Shown piece after piece: positions 1 to 11,700 of a stretch of DNA of 64,000 nucleotides. The DNA comes from Klebsormidium nitens (taxonomy: Eukaryota; Streptophyta; Klebsormidiophyceae; Klebsormidiales; Klebsormidiaceae), in assembly GCA_000708835.1 (NCBI GenBank), contig DF236995.1, positions 62,001 through 126,000 on the forward strand, written 5' to 3'. The notes under the pieces were generated by a model. The model had not been told where the DNA came from. It ran no database searches and saw nothing but the letters and a program-made list of their open reading frames with translations. The translations under genes were made by a program, and so were the position numbers. The first letter of the stretch is position 1. Every line of letters begins with the position of its first letter.

Positions 1-1007
1 ACCTTCGTCAGCTTCATGCCGCTGGTGATCATCTTTGGACGGGCGCTGCACAATGGAATAGGTAGCCTGTTTCAGTTACTCCGATCGAGAAGCCACTGTT
101 GAGTTTGAGTTTATGGAATCTTCTGCACCATTTCAGATAGTTCTGAGACTGAAATACTTGCAGGGCACATATGGTCTGTTAGAATTGCACTCTAAGCATA
201 AAAAATGACGGTTTAGATAGTTTCTGTAGGAGATAACTTCTTCGAATGTACAGAATCCATAATACCAGCGGTACTGGCCGCATTCAGAGGAAGTTTCGTT
301 TAATCATGGCAATCAGAATCTCATCTTCGAATTGAAGCTAGAACCGATCAGGAGAAACAAGAAAGGTCAGGGAAGCCAGGCAAACATTCTTGCCCTCCTC
401 TTCAAACAGGACCAGAAGGTGATTTTCAATGATTATTTGCCAAGGCTGAACACGTCCTCAAAAAAGAGCAAACCAGTCTCCCGTCTACGTTCAATTGATC
501 CAAAGCAACTTATCACTTGCAGTCGCACCAGGAACCAACAAGGAAGGCTGTTTCAAACAAGTTGTTGCACACCAGCCGGTTCTGTTACCTGCCAAGTACA
601 CTGTCCGCAGCAAAAAAGAGCGTCGACTTGAACTCCTGCTGCAGCGCACTCAGAAGATCATCTGGAATCACGGAGACAGCTCCGTTCGAGGTCCAGCCGT
701 CAAACATGGCATCAACCAGCTCCTCTTCATCTAGGCTCTGCTGAGCCTCTTCGCTCGTCCATTTTGTCATTAGGCTGCAGATGATGCTACAAAAGCCCCT
801 GCCGGACCCTTTCTTTTCATATGTGGCTGCCAGCAGCTCAAGGAACTGCAAGAGGCCTTGGTCCTCATAGCCATCCAAGCCGTTGCAGAGGTCTGATTTC
901 TGCAACTTCGCCTTGTTCAAGCCTTTCAGGGCTTCAAAGAAGCACTGAAGCTTCTCAGCGGTATTCAGCGTTTCAAGCCTCTTTTCGGACGCCTCTGATG
1001 GCTCCAT
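1..1007 (-). CDS. Zinc-finger family gene A, 5' part (cut by window start)
   Basis: Paralogue of the genes at 3649-7623 and 8747-12876; family not recognised. Exon 1 is 1007-589 (139 residues plus two bases, phase 2) and ends at a CAG|GTAACA-type donor. Exon 2 starts at 45 after a TTGTGCAG acceptor and runs off the window. It encodes ARPKMITSGMKLTKV, which matches exon 2 of gene B (TRPAATSSGLKLTKV). Shared exon 1 motifs are LLQFLELLAATY, GFCSIICSLM, LDEEEL and AADSVLG. Read without splicing, the ORF stops right after the donor and looks like a complete 140-residue protein; the matching phase-2 donor in all three copies argues against that. The zinc-finger part, expected further left, is not visible here. 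Function unknown; role in DNA or RNA binding is inferred only from the paralogues. Confidence 0.68.
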
Positions 1008-1766
1008 GATCTTGCAGTTAAACCTGCTAGTTGCAAAGAGAGTTTTCGCGAAGAAGCGCTCTCGTAGTTATGCCCTGCTCTTTTGAGGCTGGGCAAAATT
1101 TTCCAAACAGAGGGAAAAAAAGTTGAAAGGATCTATCTGAAAGGGACCGGGAAGAGGCAGCATCTTCAATCTCTGCGCTGCTCGCCTGCAATTGCCGGGG
1201 ATGCCACGTACGTACAGGCTTGCAGAACGGCAGAACGTGGCTTTGGTCACAGGAACGTCTGCAGAGCTAGCTGGTTCTTCATATGTCACTGTTAATTGTG
1301 GTACCCGTTGAATCAGTCCAATGTCAACTTCGTGTCACGATGCCAAGGAGGAACTGCGCGAGACAACAAAAGACAAGATCAACACAGTACCAATCGTTGA
1401 CGAACATGCAGATATTCGGAGTTTCCAAGGACGGTCCTTGAGTACATGCACATGGCACCACTTGAGAGGAAGCTTCGGGCAGCTTCAGGATACCTTCCCC
1501 TTCGAATTCCATCCATATAAAGAAGCGCACACGCCAGATGTCTCGAACTTCACCACGAGTCGATCTGAGTTCATCAAGCGTTTGGACTGATCAGATTCAA
1601 GTTGCACAATGATTCACAAGCTCAATCAGCCTCTGACGTCGTTGCTAATCACGGTTGCAGGCGCCCCTAACTTATTTAAGCATGTGAAAACAGGTCGCGT
1701 ATTCCTAGCCTGAATCTTAAAACCACTAAACACACGCCCTTTCTGCCTACGCTCTGGCTACGCCTT
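1008..1766. other. Intergenic, upstream of gene A
   Basis: I see no supported gene. Short ORFs on both strands lack family resemblance and flanking splice sites. It would hold the gene A promoter on the minus strand, but no clear TATA box stands out. Confidence 0.4.
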
Positions 1767-2066
1767 TTACTGTCTCGCCTTAGCGGCACACGGATTGCTT
1801 TCCCACATTTCGTTGATTCGACGGTTGATCAGATTTGCTACGGTGAGTAGAGATGTCGAAGCCGTCCTACCCCGACCTCGCGCGCGCGCGCTGCGCCTGA
1901 CGCGGCCGCGGGGTTCCTTTGGAGCGCGCGGGCGCGCCGGGCTCGCGCTCCGCGCCCTTGTCCGTTGCTGAGCGCGCGCGTCTTCGCGGTCGCCGGGCTC
2001 GACTTCGTCGGCACCGCCGTCGTTGTCGGCGCTGCTCATCTCTGGGCGCGGGGAAGTGCCTGCGTC
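1767..2066 (-). CDS. Possible orphan terminal exon of a zinc-finger family member
   Basis: On the minus strand a CGTTTCCAG acceptor at 2068-2067 is followed by 99 codons and a stop. The product is strongly charged and disordered, rich in Arg, Ala, Glu and Ser, starting DAGTSPRPEMSSADNDGG. It resembles the start of the last exon of gene C (DRGSSRNEKSETSAVDVD), and its C-terminus (LLTVANLINRRINEMW) could parallel the C-terminal helix of the paralogues. No zinc-finger exon was found between it and 3649, so it may be a remnant of a fourth copy or an unrelated ORF. Very high GC (alternating GCGC runs) sets it apart from its surroundings. Confidence 0.3.
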   Translation of the reverse strand, partial: DAGTSPRPEMSSADNDGGADEVEPGDREDARAQQRTRARSASPARPRAPKEPRGRVRRSARARGRGRTASTSLLTVANLINRRINEMWESNPCAAKARQ

Positions 2067-3648
2067 CTGGAAACGCGAACGAGAGGAGCGGTTTGTGATT
2101 GCTTTCCGAGCAGATTCTTGAAAGTTAAACCCTACTAAGAATTCCTGTACGGGTCCTGGATACGTTCGAAGCTTTTTCGACGGTGCTGATTGGATCGTCG
2201 ACAAAAGAAATCGTATGTGATCCACCTGGGATTCAACGGAAGATAAGGGCTATCAAGGTGGACAAGCAGAGAACATCCATTTCAGAAACTGGATTGAGAG
2301 TTCAGATAATCCTGTGACCTGATTGGTCTGTACTTAAGGAATTACGTCTTGTACGTTTTGATCGTCTCGATCTAATCCTAGAAGCTTCGACCGTTAACTA
2401 AATAATCAGGGGTCAAACTTGTAGCCACTTGAAGAGTGTTTCGACCGCCTTTGCAATAATCAGCGGAGACGCAAACGTCACGACTAACATCAACGCGCAG
2501 AGAGGGAAACAGGGGTGCGCTCCCTTAGAGAATGCAAAATGGCCTTTTAAAATTACTTTATCAACCAACCCAGACGGTATCTCGAAAGCTTAATCAAACC
2601 TGGGTTTCGGGACTAACCTGTTGGGTTCTCGACCCTTAGCCCAACCACCTGATGTGGCTGACGAGATCTTCTGTGTTGGGCAGAAAACTGCCGCACTCCT
2701 CGGGCATGACCGCTCTCCTGTTGCTGCCGCCAATCTCTTTCACCGGCTTCCGTTTGACACCCGTGACAGCAATGTACTCACGATCAGATAACTACGCCGG
2801 GAAGACAGATTCGTTCGTCTATCTGATGGTCTCATTCGTGAAATTGCTTGTCATCACTTGAGGCTCTATTAATTGCAGGCAAGACAATATTTCTCAAACA
2901 GGCTGAAGTCGCTTTGATCGGCATTATTTGCCTAGCTCTATTTCGGCAGTAAAACTCCAACGTGCGGTCGGAATTTTGCTTCACGGACAAACATTTTTTC
3001 GCTGAGGATGAGAAAGCGCATAGATGGAAGGCTTTCAGGCGGATCCAGCTTTCTTCATATGTACACGCCCATGTGAATCTCCTATGAAACCGTTCCAACT
3101 GAGGCTGAAGGCCTTGTCCGGCGGCAGGTAAAAGGCAGACATCAGGTGTACGAGGTGACCGCGTTTGTTAAGACAGAGGTGGCCGATCTTTCGAGATGAA
3201 GCTTGCGATTGCAGAACTACATGCATGGTATTTATAGGCCTCCCATGTGACGGACTGCTTGAAATGATTCCAAAGGCATGTTCCTCCCATGTACCGAGAG
3301 TGTTATGATCCAACTAGTTGCCTAAAATAGATTCAACTAATTTTTCTCGAGTACAAAATCCAGCGAGCTGAGGTTTCGTGAACCATCCAATGACAGAACG
3401 GCGTCATTCACCGGCTCGAAGCAAGAACGCTTTTGTGCCATCTCGTGAATTTACTATGAAAGGTTATTGGAGATCACGGTGCCCGTTATTGATACTCTTT
3501 ACTTTCTTTCACTGACGTCCGTTGTTCATGTGAAGCTTTGCCTACACTATGTCATCCTAGTTGCATCACTGAGCTCTAGCCACGCTTCTTGACGGCCTTT
3601 TAGACTGTACATACCAGGTTGGGCTGCATGGAAAACAGACTCATATTG
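2067..3648. other. Intergenic, no supported gene
   Basis: The stretch lies between the candidate orphan exon and the 3' end of gene B. Only short ORFs without recognisable motifs or paired splice sites are present. I looked for a zinc-finger exon (C-x2-C-x12-H) on the minus strand and did not see one. Confidence 0.4.
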
Positions 3649-6600
3649 TCAATGAGTCTCTTTCGCTAACATGCGCGCCGCTGCCTTGAGCTGCTTATCC
3701 ATCTTCCCGCGGTACGCGCTGGCTAAGAATCTGACTGTCGCGTCGGCCCCGGAATCATCTCCTTGGCTCTTCGGTCTTCCGCCGGAATTTGGTCCGTTTT
3801 CCGCTCTTCCGCCGGAACCCGATCCGTTCTCCAGGGGATCTGATGGTGGATCTTGGTCCGCCTCTTCATTGTTTGCTTCTTGGCGGCTGAAGACGTCCGT
3901 GTTTGTCTTCCGTTCGCTCTCCGCTTGTCCGCTGCCGGAGTCACCGGACGGAACAACGGACGTGCGAGCCTCCTGTCGGGGAAACGAAGAAGGGTCGTGA
4001 CATTTCTGATTCCATTCATGCTGGATCGTTTATGACATAGACAGAAGCGACATCAAAATCTGATACTCCATATAAACAAAATGTTGAAGCCGTATACTAA
4101 TTCTGCAATCAAATTGACGATCTTTGTTAAAGATCGGCCAATGAAATCTCTGATGTTCATGTTTATTCCGACAAGGAGATGCGCCGCATGACGCACACGC
4201 CATCGGTGCGCCCATTTCAATTATGCACCCGTCCGTCCGTCGATTTGTTCGCCGGGAAGCACAATGGGGATGGACGGTTGACGCGAGCATTGACAGAAAC
4301 GTCCTCTTAATGCAAGCAGACACCTTGTTTTAGAACTTCCAAGCAACAGAAACGACTCAAATATACGGAGCCACCCTCGGATGGGTCCCTGGACTATATC
4401 GGACTAGAGTCTTTGACTTACGCGCAGTCGTTTATTTCAAAGGAGGCGCATCATCGACGACTATTTTCATCTTCAGGTCTCGTGTTATCCAGAATCCCCA
4501 ATTATACTGGACGCCTGTTCTGAAAGCCACGTTCGCGATGAGAAAACGCACCAGGTTTTGTCCGCACACGTCAGCAGCCCAACAGTGGTTCTTGATCGTG
4601 TGTCGACTCAATAAAAAAACAGCGTCAGACTGAAATCTGGGTCCCACGAATGCTCGGAGAATTTTGAGACATGCAGCTCCAAAGCAACATAACCTTCGAG
4701 CGAAAGCCAAAAACCCTAATGAGCCTATACCCTAAAATCCTAACCCTCACCTTCTGAGGCTTGGTCCCGTGGCAGTGCCAGCGACGGTGGGCTTCGAGAC
4801 TGTTCGCGCTGGCCAAACCCCGGTCGCACCGTTCGCATCGGTAGACCGGCTTTCCGGTTCCGCTCGGTCCGCTGACGGAATGCCGTTTCCTCTTCGCCCC
4901 CGCTCCCGCGGCCATGCGGTCGATACCCGCAGAAACCTGCAAACACCCCGAAAAGCTTCCATAAAGGCTCAAAACGCAGCCAATTAGCTGGTAAATCTCG
5001 TGCACGACTTTGAGCTGTGAGTCCTCCAGAATTTAATCAAAATCTAGAAGGAACATTCAACAGGACCATGAGCCCACCATGCGAAGCAAGCGTGGGAGTG
5101 ACTTCATCCATCAAGCAAATTGCCATTCGAACGCAGCTACAATGTTCCCGTGAAACTTTCTGGGGATTCTGCTCTGCCTCCTTACTTTCTCCTGATGAAA
5201 CAGCGAGCAATGTTATAGGCCTTTCAATCAAAGCTTACTTATGTGCTTGGGAGCGAACTGAAATGAGATAACCCGTTGCTTCTTTCCCTGAATTTTAGAC
5301 CTGAATCTAGGATACTCACGTCACGGAAAGCAGGTCGGGTAGGAGAGTACTATAGGACGGCCAAGAAAACTTCTGCAGCCTCAAATAATGAAGGCACGCT
5401 CCTGTTGAGAAACACTTTCACAAGATGTGAACCTCTACTTTTTGTGATGTGCGCGCCGTCGCAATTCCATGCTCCGCTCTATTTGTGCTCAAACATCCAA
5501 AAATCATTTCGAAGCTTTTCCTGGGTTAGGGCAGCAGGAATGGACGTGACGTTACCTTGCCTGCGTGCTCGTCATTTGCAGCGTGTGTCAGGGTGTCTTC
5601 CCACCCCTCAGGCAGGTTGAAGCGGGACAGGTCGTCCACAATTTCGACGTCCCGAAGCTCGGCGCACAGGGGCTGTCCACGTGCGGAGAAAGGTTTATCA
5701 ACTGAAACTCGATCAAGACCGAGCTTGTGATACTGGCGAAACCGATCCCCTTAAAAACCATCTCTCCTTGTTAGAAGACCATATGCGATTTTGAAACTCG
5801 ACCAAGCCTTACAATCGAGGATCTGATCTGATCAAGTTGCCCCCTTTTTCTGGTGGGCGTGAGCTTCATGTTCCCCGCAGAAAGGAAAAGATGGTCCTGA
5901 AAAGATGGTCCCTGTACTGCTGTGCTAAGGCCCCTACCTCACAGCCCTTTTTTCAATACGACTCATATCCAACACACTGACATTTTTTAGAGGGTCATGC
6001 TTCAATCATCTTCAAAGGCGTTTGTATGTGTTCTTACCGATATTTTACCAATTTTCGTATGTATTTGAGACTGTAGTTTTAAGACGGGAAACTCTTCTTG
6101 CAGTTTCGTGCAGTACTTCTTTGATCAAGCGTCAGTGCAAGTGAAGGATTTGACTAGGGGAAGCAGCTCTGAGCATCATTGGGTCGACATGAATGAACCT
6201 TGGCCTCCCTGCAATGTGTCGTCGAAATCCAAGAAGCGGGCACATCTTTCTGGATATATATAAAATCAGGCGCCGCTAAGAGCCTGTGCTCGTTTCTGAG
6301 CTCGCTTCTCCCTAGTGTGTGATGATATTTAAGTTTTGAAGACCACTGGCATCGCTGAGCAGTGTGCTAGGCAATTCGCACCACCGCCATCCGGGAGTAT
6401 TACAAAAAGCATTGCGAGCTCTGCAAGGTCTTTAAAAGGGTTGATCTCGCCCGGCCTTTTCTTCAGCCAGGCGCTCGAGTAGGGAAAAGGGGTGTAGTAC
6501 TAGTTACTTTGGACTACGTTGATACATACCTCTGAGGTGTCTTTGTTGTGCAGGTACACCTGGACGGCCAGCATGGCAGTAAGGACTTTGGTGAGCTTCA

Positions 6601-7623
6601 GGCCACTGCTGGTCGCTGCGGGGCGGGTGCTGTCGGCGAGATGGAGAAAAGTTTGTAATCTGTAACCATACCAACACGAGTAAACCGGAAACAATCCAAG
6701 CAAAATGTAGACTTTGGACACAAGTGTGGTTACAGGGCTTTCTGCTAGCAGCGCTGAACAATACTCTGAGCTCTGCATAATTGGTGGAACGTGTGGGAGC
6801 ATGGACCTCGTACAGAGGCGGCTGAATAGCGCGCACGGATCACATGATAGAGTATAAGTCCTCGGAAGAGAGTATGAAGTGTCTTGTTGTTAGTCATCGT
6901 GTTTGCATGTTTGTAAGACAACAATTATAGCGCCTCTAGTCGATGAATTCAACTATGAGAATCGCTCAATGTATCACAGAAAAGGCTTGGCTTACTCTCC
7001 AAGAGTCCGGCGGCATCTAAGCAGAGCGCTGAATCAACGCAAGAACTTTGATTGGGGTTGCCTTCCTTTTTAACGTCTCATATGTTTCGAGTATGGACGA
7101 TGCTAAACCCTACGACGACCATCGTACGAAGGTCCTCAAGAAGTTGAGAGACATGCAAGTATTGAATGTAAGCCCTTTATACTGCAAGCGAAGCCACAAG
7201 TCGTAATGAAGCTCACCTTCCAAAGAGAACATTTGCAGCCGTGAGAAATGTGATCCTAAACCCAGGCTCCAGGGCATTGATGAGAGCTTCTGGGACAATC
7301 GGATAGTATCCCATTTTCCTCCAGCCAACGAACATTGCGGCAGTCAGCTCTTCTTCGTCCAAGTCATGCCGCATCTCGGCTCTCGCCCAACTTGCCAGAA
7401 GTTTGCAGAGGATGCCACAGAAGGCCTTCGCCGCCCCCTTCCTCTTATACGTAGCTTGGAGAAGTTTGAGAAACTGCAGCAGGTTGGCTTCATAACCAGC
7501 CATGTCTCTAAGAAGGTCGTCTTTGCGGCGGGTCTTGTCGATGCTATTCAGAGATGCGAGAAAGGCTTGTAACCTTTCTGCTCTATCTAAGGTTTCTTTG
7601 ACCTCTGTTGATGGGGAAGCCAT
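3649..7623 (-). CDS. Zinc-finger family gene B (five exons, 377 aa)
   Basis: Exons on the minus strand: 7623-7217, 6629-6530, 5672-5556, 4936-4751, 3972-3649. Phases join exactly and total 1134 nt. Exon 1 (residues 1-135) is an unrecognised helical-looking domain with LLQFLKLLQATY, FCGILCKLL and LDEEELTAAMF. Exon 2 has SSGLKLTKVLTAMLAVQVYL. Exon 3 has VEIVDDL and LPEGW. Exon 4 carries one C2H2 finger: C242-x2-C245-x12-H258-x3-H262, next to a basic KRKRH stretch that could be a nuclear signal. Exon 5 is a Gly/Ser/Glu-rich tail ending in a helix (KMDKQLKAAARMLAK). ATG 7623 is preferred to one 29 codons upstream because it aligns with the starts of A and C. The gene is tandem with A and divergent from C. 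Likely nuclear nucleic-acid binding, by inference from the finger; function unknown. Confidence 0.72.
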
Positions 7624-8746
7624 GCTAATTCTTTCAGGTGATGCGAAAAGCCTATGAGTTGCCGAAGATTGCAGCTGCGTGTACTCAAAATTGCAGCTTG
7701 CGTGTACCAAAGATTGCAGCTGTGTGTACTAAAACTTGCAGCTGCGTGTACGCTTAAAGAGAGGCGGCCCTTTTTACCGGCTTTTCTGTAAGGAGCTCAG
7801 GATATCAAGTACGCAGAACACCCCCCGCGCATCTTCTTTGAAACGCTGTATCTTCCAACCAAAAGACGCAGGAACAATCTGGCGATGTTCATAATCCGCA
7901 AAGTCAGGTGAAAACCTTGAGGAGTAATCTTCCGATCAGTCAGCTTCGGTATGTATGCAAAGAAGTCACTTGCGCCTAGTACCGGCCATGCATGCGCACA
8001 GCATGATTGGGTTTTTACAGGAGAGAATTTCGCTGTAAGAAGAGGGCCGCTGGCCGTTCAACAAGATACTCTCCGGCCGAAGGTGCAATGAACTCCGGGG
8101 AACGAACAGCTCCGCTTGATCAAGCCAGACAACTCCTTTCGCGACCTGTACGAATGCTTTGAAATTTGATTCTTGTCTTGGGCATGATGATGTGCCGGCC
8201 CCTCGCGATATCTGAGAGCGATCTTTGAGCGCCGGCGCCCCGCGCCCCGCGATCTCGATCGTTGATACGCCAATTTCTGCATGAAGCGGATGAAGCCAAG
8301 CAAAGGAGCACCTGAACGTCCCTGAACCTCGTATACTGTAACCAGTTGGTCTCGTCCGTTGTTGACATTACAGCATGAAGCTCCGCGCGCGCGCTTACCT
8401 CAGTGTGACATCGGCTTATTTGAGCTGAGTGTCACTAGCCAGATGGTTCAATTCGTAAGATACGCACGAAGAGGAAGGACTCGCAGGGCTCGCGAGGCAT
8501 CACTACAATTAGCGCTCATTCAGCTTACAAACACTGTCCTGGATCGCTTTGCTGAGGAAAGGTCTTTGTAGGTCATCCGCCCCACTTCTACGTTGTGACG
8601 TGATTTTAGAATTGATTTTGCGAGCGCCCTGATCTACGTTCCTTTGACCCCGGACTATCCGATGAAGGCCGACTTCACCTGAAGGGTGTTTTAATTTCAG
8701 AGGGATCTAGCTTAATGAGAATACGGATTCTGAAGAACAGGAAAAG
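7624..8746. promoter_or_regulatory. Shared divergent intergenic region of genes B and C
   Basis: About 1.1 kb separates the start codons of two head-to-head paralogues, so it should hold both promoters. The clearest structure is a four-copy minisatellite next to gene B (7667-7752). A GC-rich patch with GCGC runs lies near 8215-8260. I see no convincing TATA box on either strand. Confidence 0.45.
7667..7752. repeat. Four-copy ~23-bp minisatellite upstream of gene B
   Basis: Four direct copies of a unit of about 22-24 bp with the core TTGCAGCTGCGTGTAC and A-rich joints. Most copies contain CAGCTG, an E-box-like hexamer. It begins about 44 bp upstream of the gene B start codon, so it lies in its 5' leader or core promoter. 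Regulatory role is inference. Confidence 0.75.
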
Positions 8747-11700
8747 ATGGATCCCACTGCAAAAAGCTGCGGGGCTCTCGACACCGCGAAGAAGCTCCGC
8801 ACATTCTTAGACGCTCTCAAAACATTTTGCGTGCAGAACAGGGGCGGATTCCAGCGCCGGTGTGACTTTTTCGATGACTTAGGCTGTGCCGATATCCCGG
8901 GACTGATGCAGTTTCTGGACCTTCTGGGTGCTACTTACGTAAGAAGCAAAGCACCTTTCGCAGGATTTTTCATTCGGTCTTTAAGCTCAAGGTTTTACCA
9001 AAAGGAAAAGCGACCGGTATGCTAACACTGCATTGCTATTTGGGTTGAGGGGTGTTTTGATCTTGGCGACAAGCTCCTGTCAACGTCTGGTGGGTGCGTT
9101 GTACATTGAACCAAAAGGTCTGAAAAGTTTGCGAATGCAATATACTTGTTTCTGGCTTGTTTCTGGCTTGGCCCCTGGTCGAGGCACTTCACATGTTCAG
9201 CTCGTTCTTCCTCAACCATAGGCTTCAAGTTAGTCTAAAAAGGGACTCTTGATGGGCAAATCGACAATATTGTCCAACGCCCGTTTGCAGAACAAAAGCT
9301 CCGGTGCCCCGCGAGGCTTCTGCAAGCTCGTATGTAACCTGATGATCGGCTGGGCGGACAGCGGGGACAGGCAAGCCCTGGATGGGAACGAACTAGAGGC
9401 GGCGATGCTTTCCAAGTGGGCCGCGTGCGGGCGGCCGCGTCTGATTCCGGAGGCGCTGATGCGGCCCGAATACAAGGCCGCGATGGACTATGCCGCAGAT
9501 TACCTTCTCGGTTCCGAGTGAGGTTCACAATGAGGAGCCTTCCTTTTTCCTTTCTGTCCGGAGGCCTCTTCTGTTTTCTTTTCGTTCAGTTCTCTCTTGT
9601 CTGTCGGCGGATCGCTCAATTAAGCTGCTTTTCAGCAATTGAATCTGTTGAGGGGCTCTGGCACGCAGATCATGCCCAGCAGAATGCAAGTGCGTTTTCC
9701 TTCAATCACTCACGTCAGTCTCTCCCCTCGATGAAGTTTTGCACACCTTTTCAGCATTCTGGGCGATGGTCTTTCTTAATCAAGATTTGGCTGTGCCTTC
9801 CTCTGCGCTTCTTTTGTCTTCGCGCAGATTGCGGAAGGAAAGTTGTTCGAAGGCTTGAAGGTTTGAATTTCGGCTCAAGAGACGCATAGATATGAGTCGG
9901 TTACCCGCAGAATCTTAGGATCAGTTCTACAGTCAGAAAATCCCGAGAACCACCGGTCTTCGGAAGACTCGGCAGATCACCAGGATGAAGCTGATGGTAT
10001 GGGGACAAAACCTTACCATGATACCTCTGAAACTGTGGATAGCGGCTCAGCTACGGTCAAACTCTCTTCGATCGCGTTTTGCGGGCGCCCACGTTTGGCC
10101 GACGGTTCAGCGACATAGACTCTTTTGGGCCAGAATATCACGGCCCACTCCTGCTACGTTCACGGCTTCTTTTATTCTGAGACGGAATGCGCAAGATCCA
10201 CATTGACATGACGTACGCGCAAATACGTGCTTGTGACTTTATCTCGAATCTGGACGAAGCGAGAATTGGGACTCGAGTTCCATGCTGCCGAGGAATATGG
10301 TGCTGGGTAAATAAGGCTACTTCTGATTTCTGTGGTTAAAATGCACATTCCTCTCTGGTTGCAGTTTGGGGGCGAAAGCGATTAGTAGCGGCTTGAGGCT
10401 TTCAAAGGTGCTCACGGGCATGTACGCGATCCAGATTTACCTTCATACGAGGGACCCCTTTGTCGAGGTATGGGGTTTGCTGTCGCACGCTTAACAGGTT
10501 CTCTTTGTGGGCGATCCTTAATCTTGTCAAACTAGGATACAGAAGCACAAGGCTTGGGGTTGAAAAACTTTATTGCCCGTTCAGGTTTTCCGGAATAAGC
10601 GTACTGACGTGGGCAGGTTCCAATCGAGCCCTGATGAGCACGACGAAACAAGGCCAATCAAGGGAACATCAACTAGACAGACTTTGTTGGGTAACTTAAT
10701 CCAAAGGTTTGAGAAACATTCTCGAATGTATCATCGTGTCTAGTCTACCTTTGCAGCGGGCCCGGATAAGAGAAGAAGACAAATCGTAGCGTGAAAGGAG
10801 CCTTGCCAATCGCATCCAGAGTCTCTGCGGCGCAGGAATCACGTTCAAGCTGCACTCCTTCTATCCTACAAGGGAGTTCTTTCCACAGGGTACGGAGCGA
10901 CGCAGCTTCAAATCAAACGCTTTGGTGCACCGTTTGAGCACACTCTAATCTCCATCTGGGCTATGATCAATCTGACTTACACTCTTGCTGACGAAGTCCC
11001 GTGGACGCAGCGTGTGGAGGAGGACCTTGCTGACGTCATGGTGGAGGACCTGACGACGCTGGATCTCCCGGAAGGCTGGAGGGACATCTTACAACAGGAG
11101 TCCGCTGCCGCGACGCCGAAGCAGAAGGTAAGCCATCCGTACCAATGAGCCCCATTTCATGATCAGTTGCGCCGAAGCTCGATCTGACGTCATCTCTAAA
11201 GCCGTATGCGGACAATCGCAGGCTAGCTATATCTTTAGCGCCAGACACAATCTTCGGGATTCATTTCCTACACTTTTTCCCTTCTAAGCGCAAAATACCT
11301 GAGGTTTTGATTTCCCAGTAGGTTTGTCGCTCACCGAAGGGATCGCTCTCGTGCTGGATGAAGGGGGCGTTGGAACGATTGGCATGGCTCAGAGCGGAAG
11401 CTTGAGAGCCACGCTAAAGCCCAAGACGCGGTAGAACGTCGGAATGTTTCCCAAGGCCAGAAGCTGGCCAGCAAACCCGACATCGTGGGTTTGTGCGCCC
11501 AGATGATAAGCTGCTGATCATTGAAGCTTTCTGCCGCCAGACAATCTTGTCTTCTTGACTCATCTCGAAGATGACTTAACGAAACTTTTCAAAAGCATCG
11601 CCAGTGCATTTAGAAGGACAATTCAAATCCCTCTCTGACCCCTTGATTCTATGAGCACTTCGCAACCTTGCGCAGCCGGCGTCCAACACAAGCGCCCCAT

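Noticed and set aside
585-1007. Stand-alone 140-residue protein on the minus strand (and the like at 7213-7623)
   Set aside because: The stop lies inside a phase-2 GTAAC/GTGAG donor. All three paralogues have the donor at the same place and the next exon continues in phase.
4747-4987. Alternative Arg/Gly-rich ORFs on both strands over the gene B zinc-finger exon
   Set aside because: They are frame shadows of the exon at 4936-4751; only that frame shows the CxxC...HxxxH pattern and correct phases.
6253-6262. TATATATAAA as a promoter
   Set aside because: It lies inside an intron of gene B with no gene start in suitable position on either strand.
8747-9025. Intronless 92-residue ORF at the start of gene C
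   Set aside because: It reads into an intron. Splicing 8938 to 9291 restores alignment with A and B.
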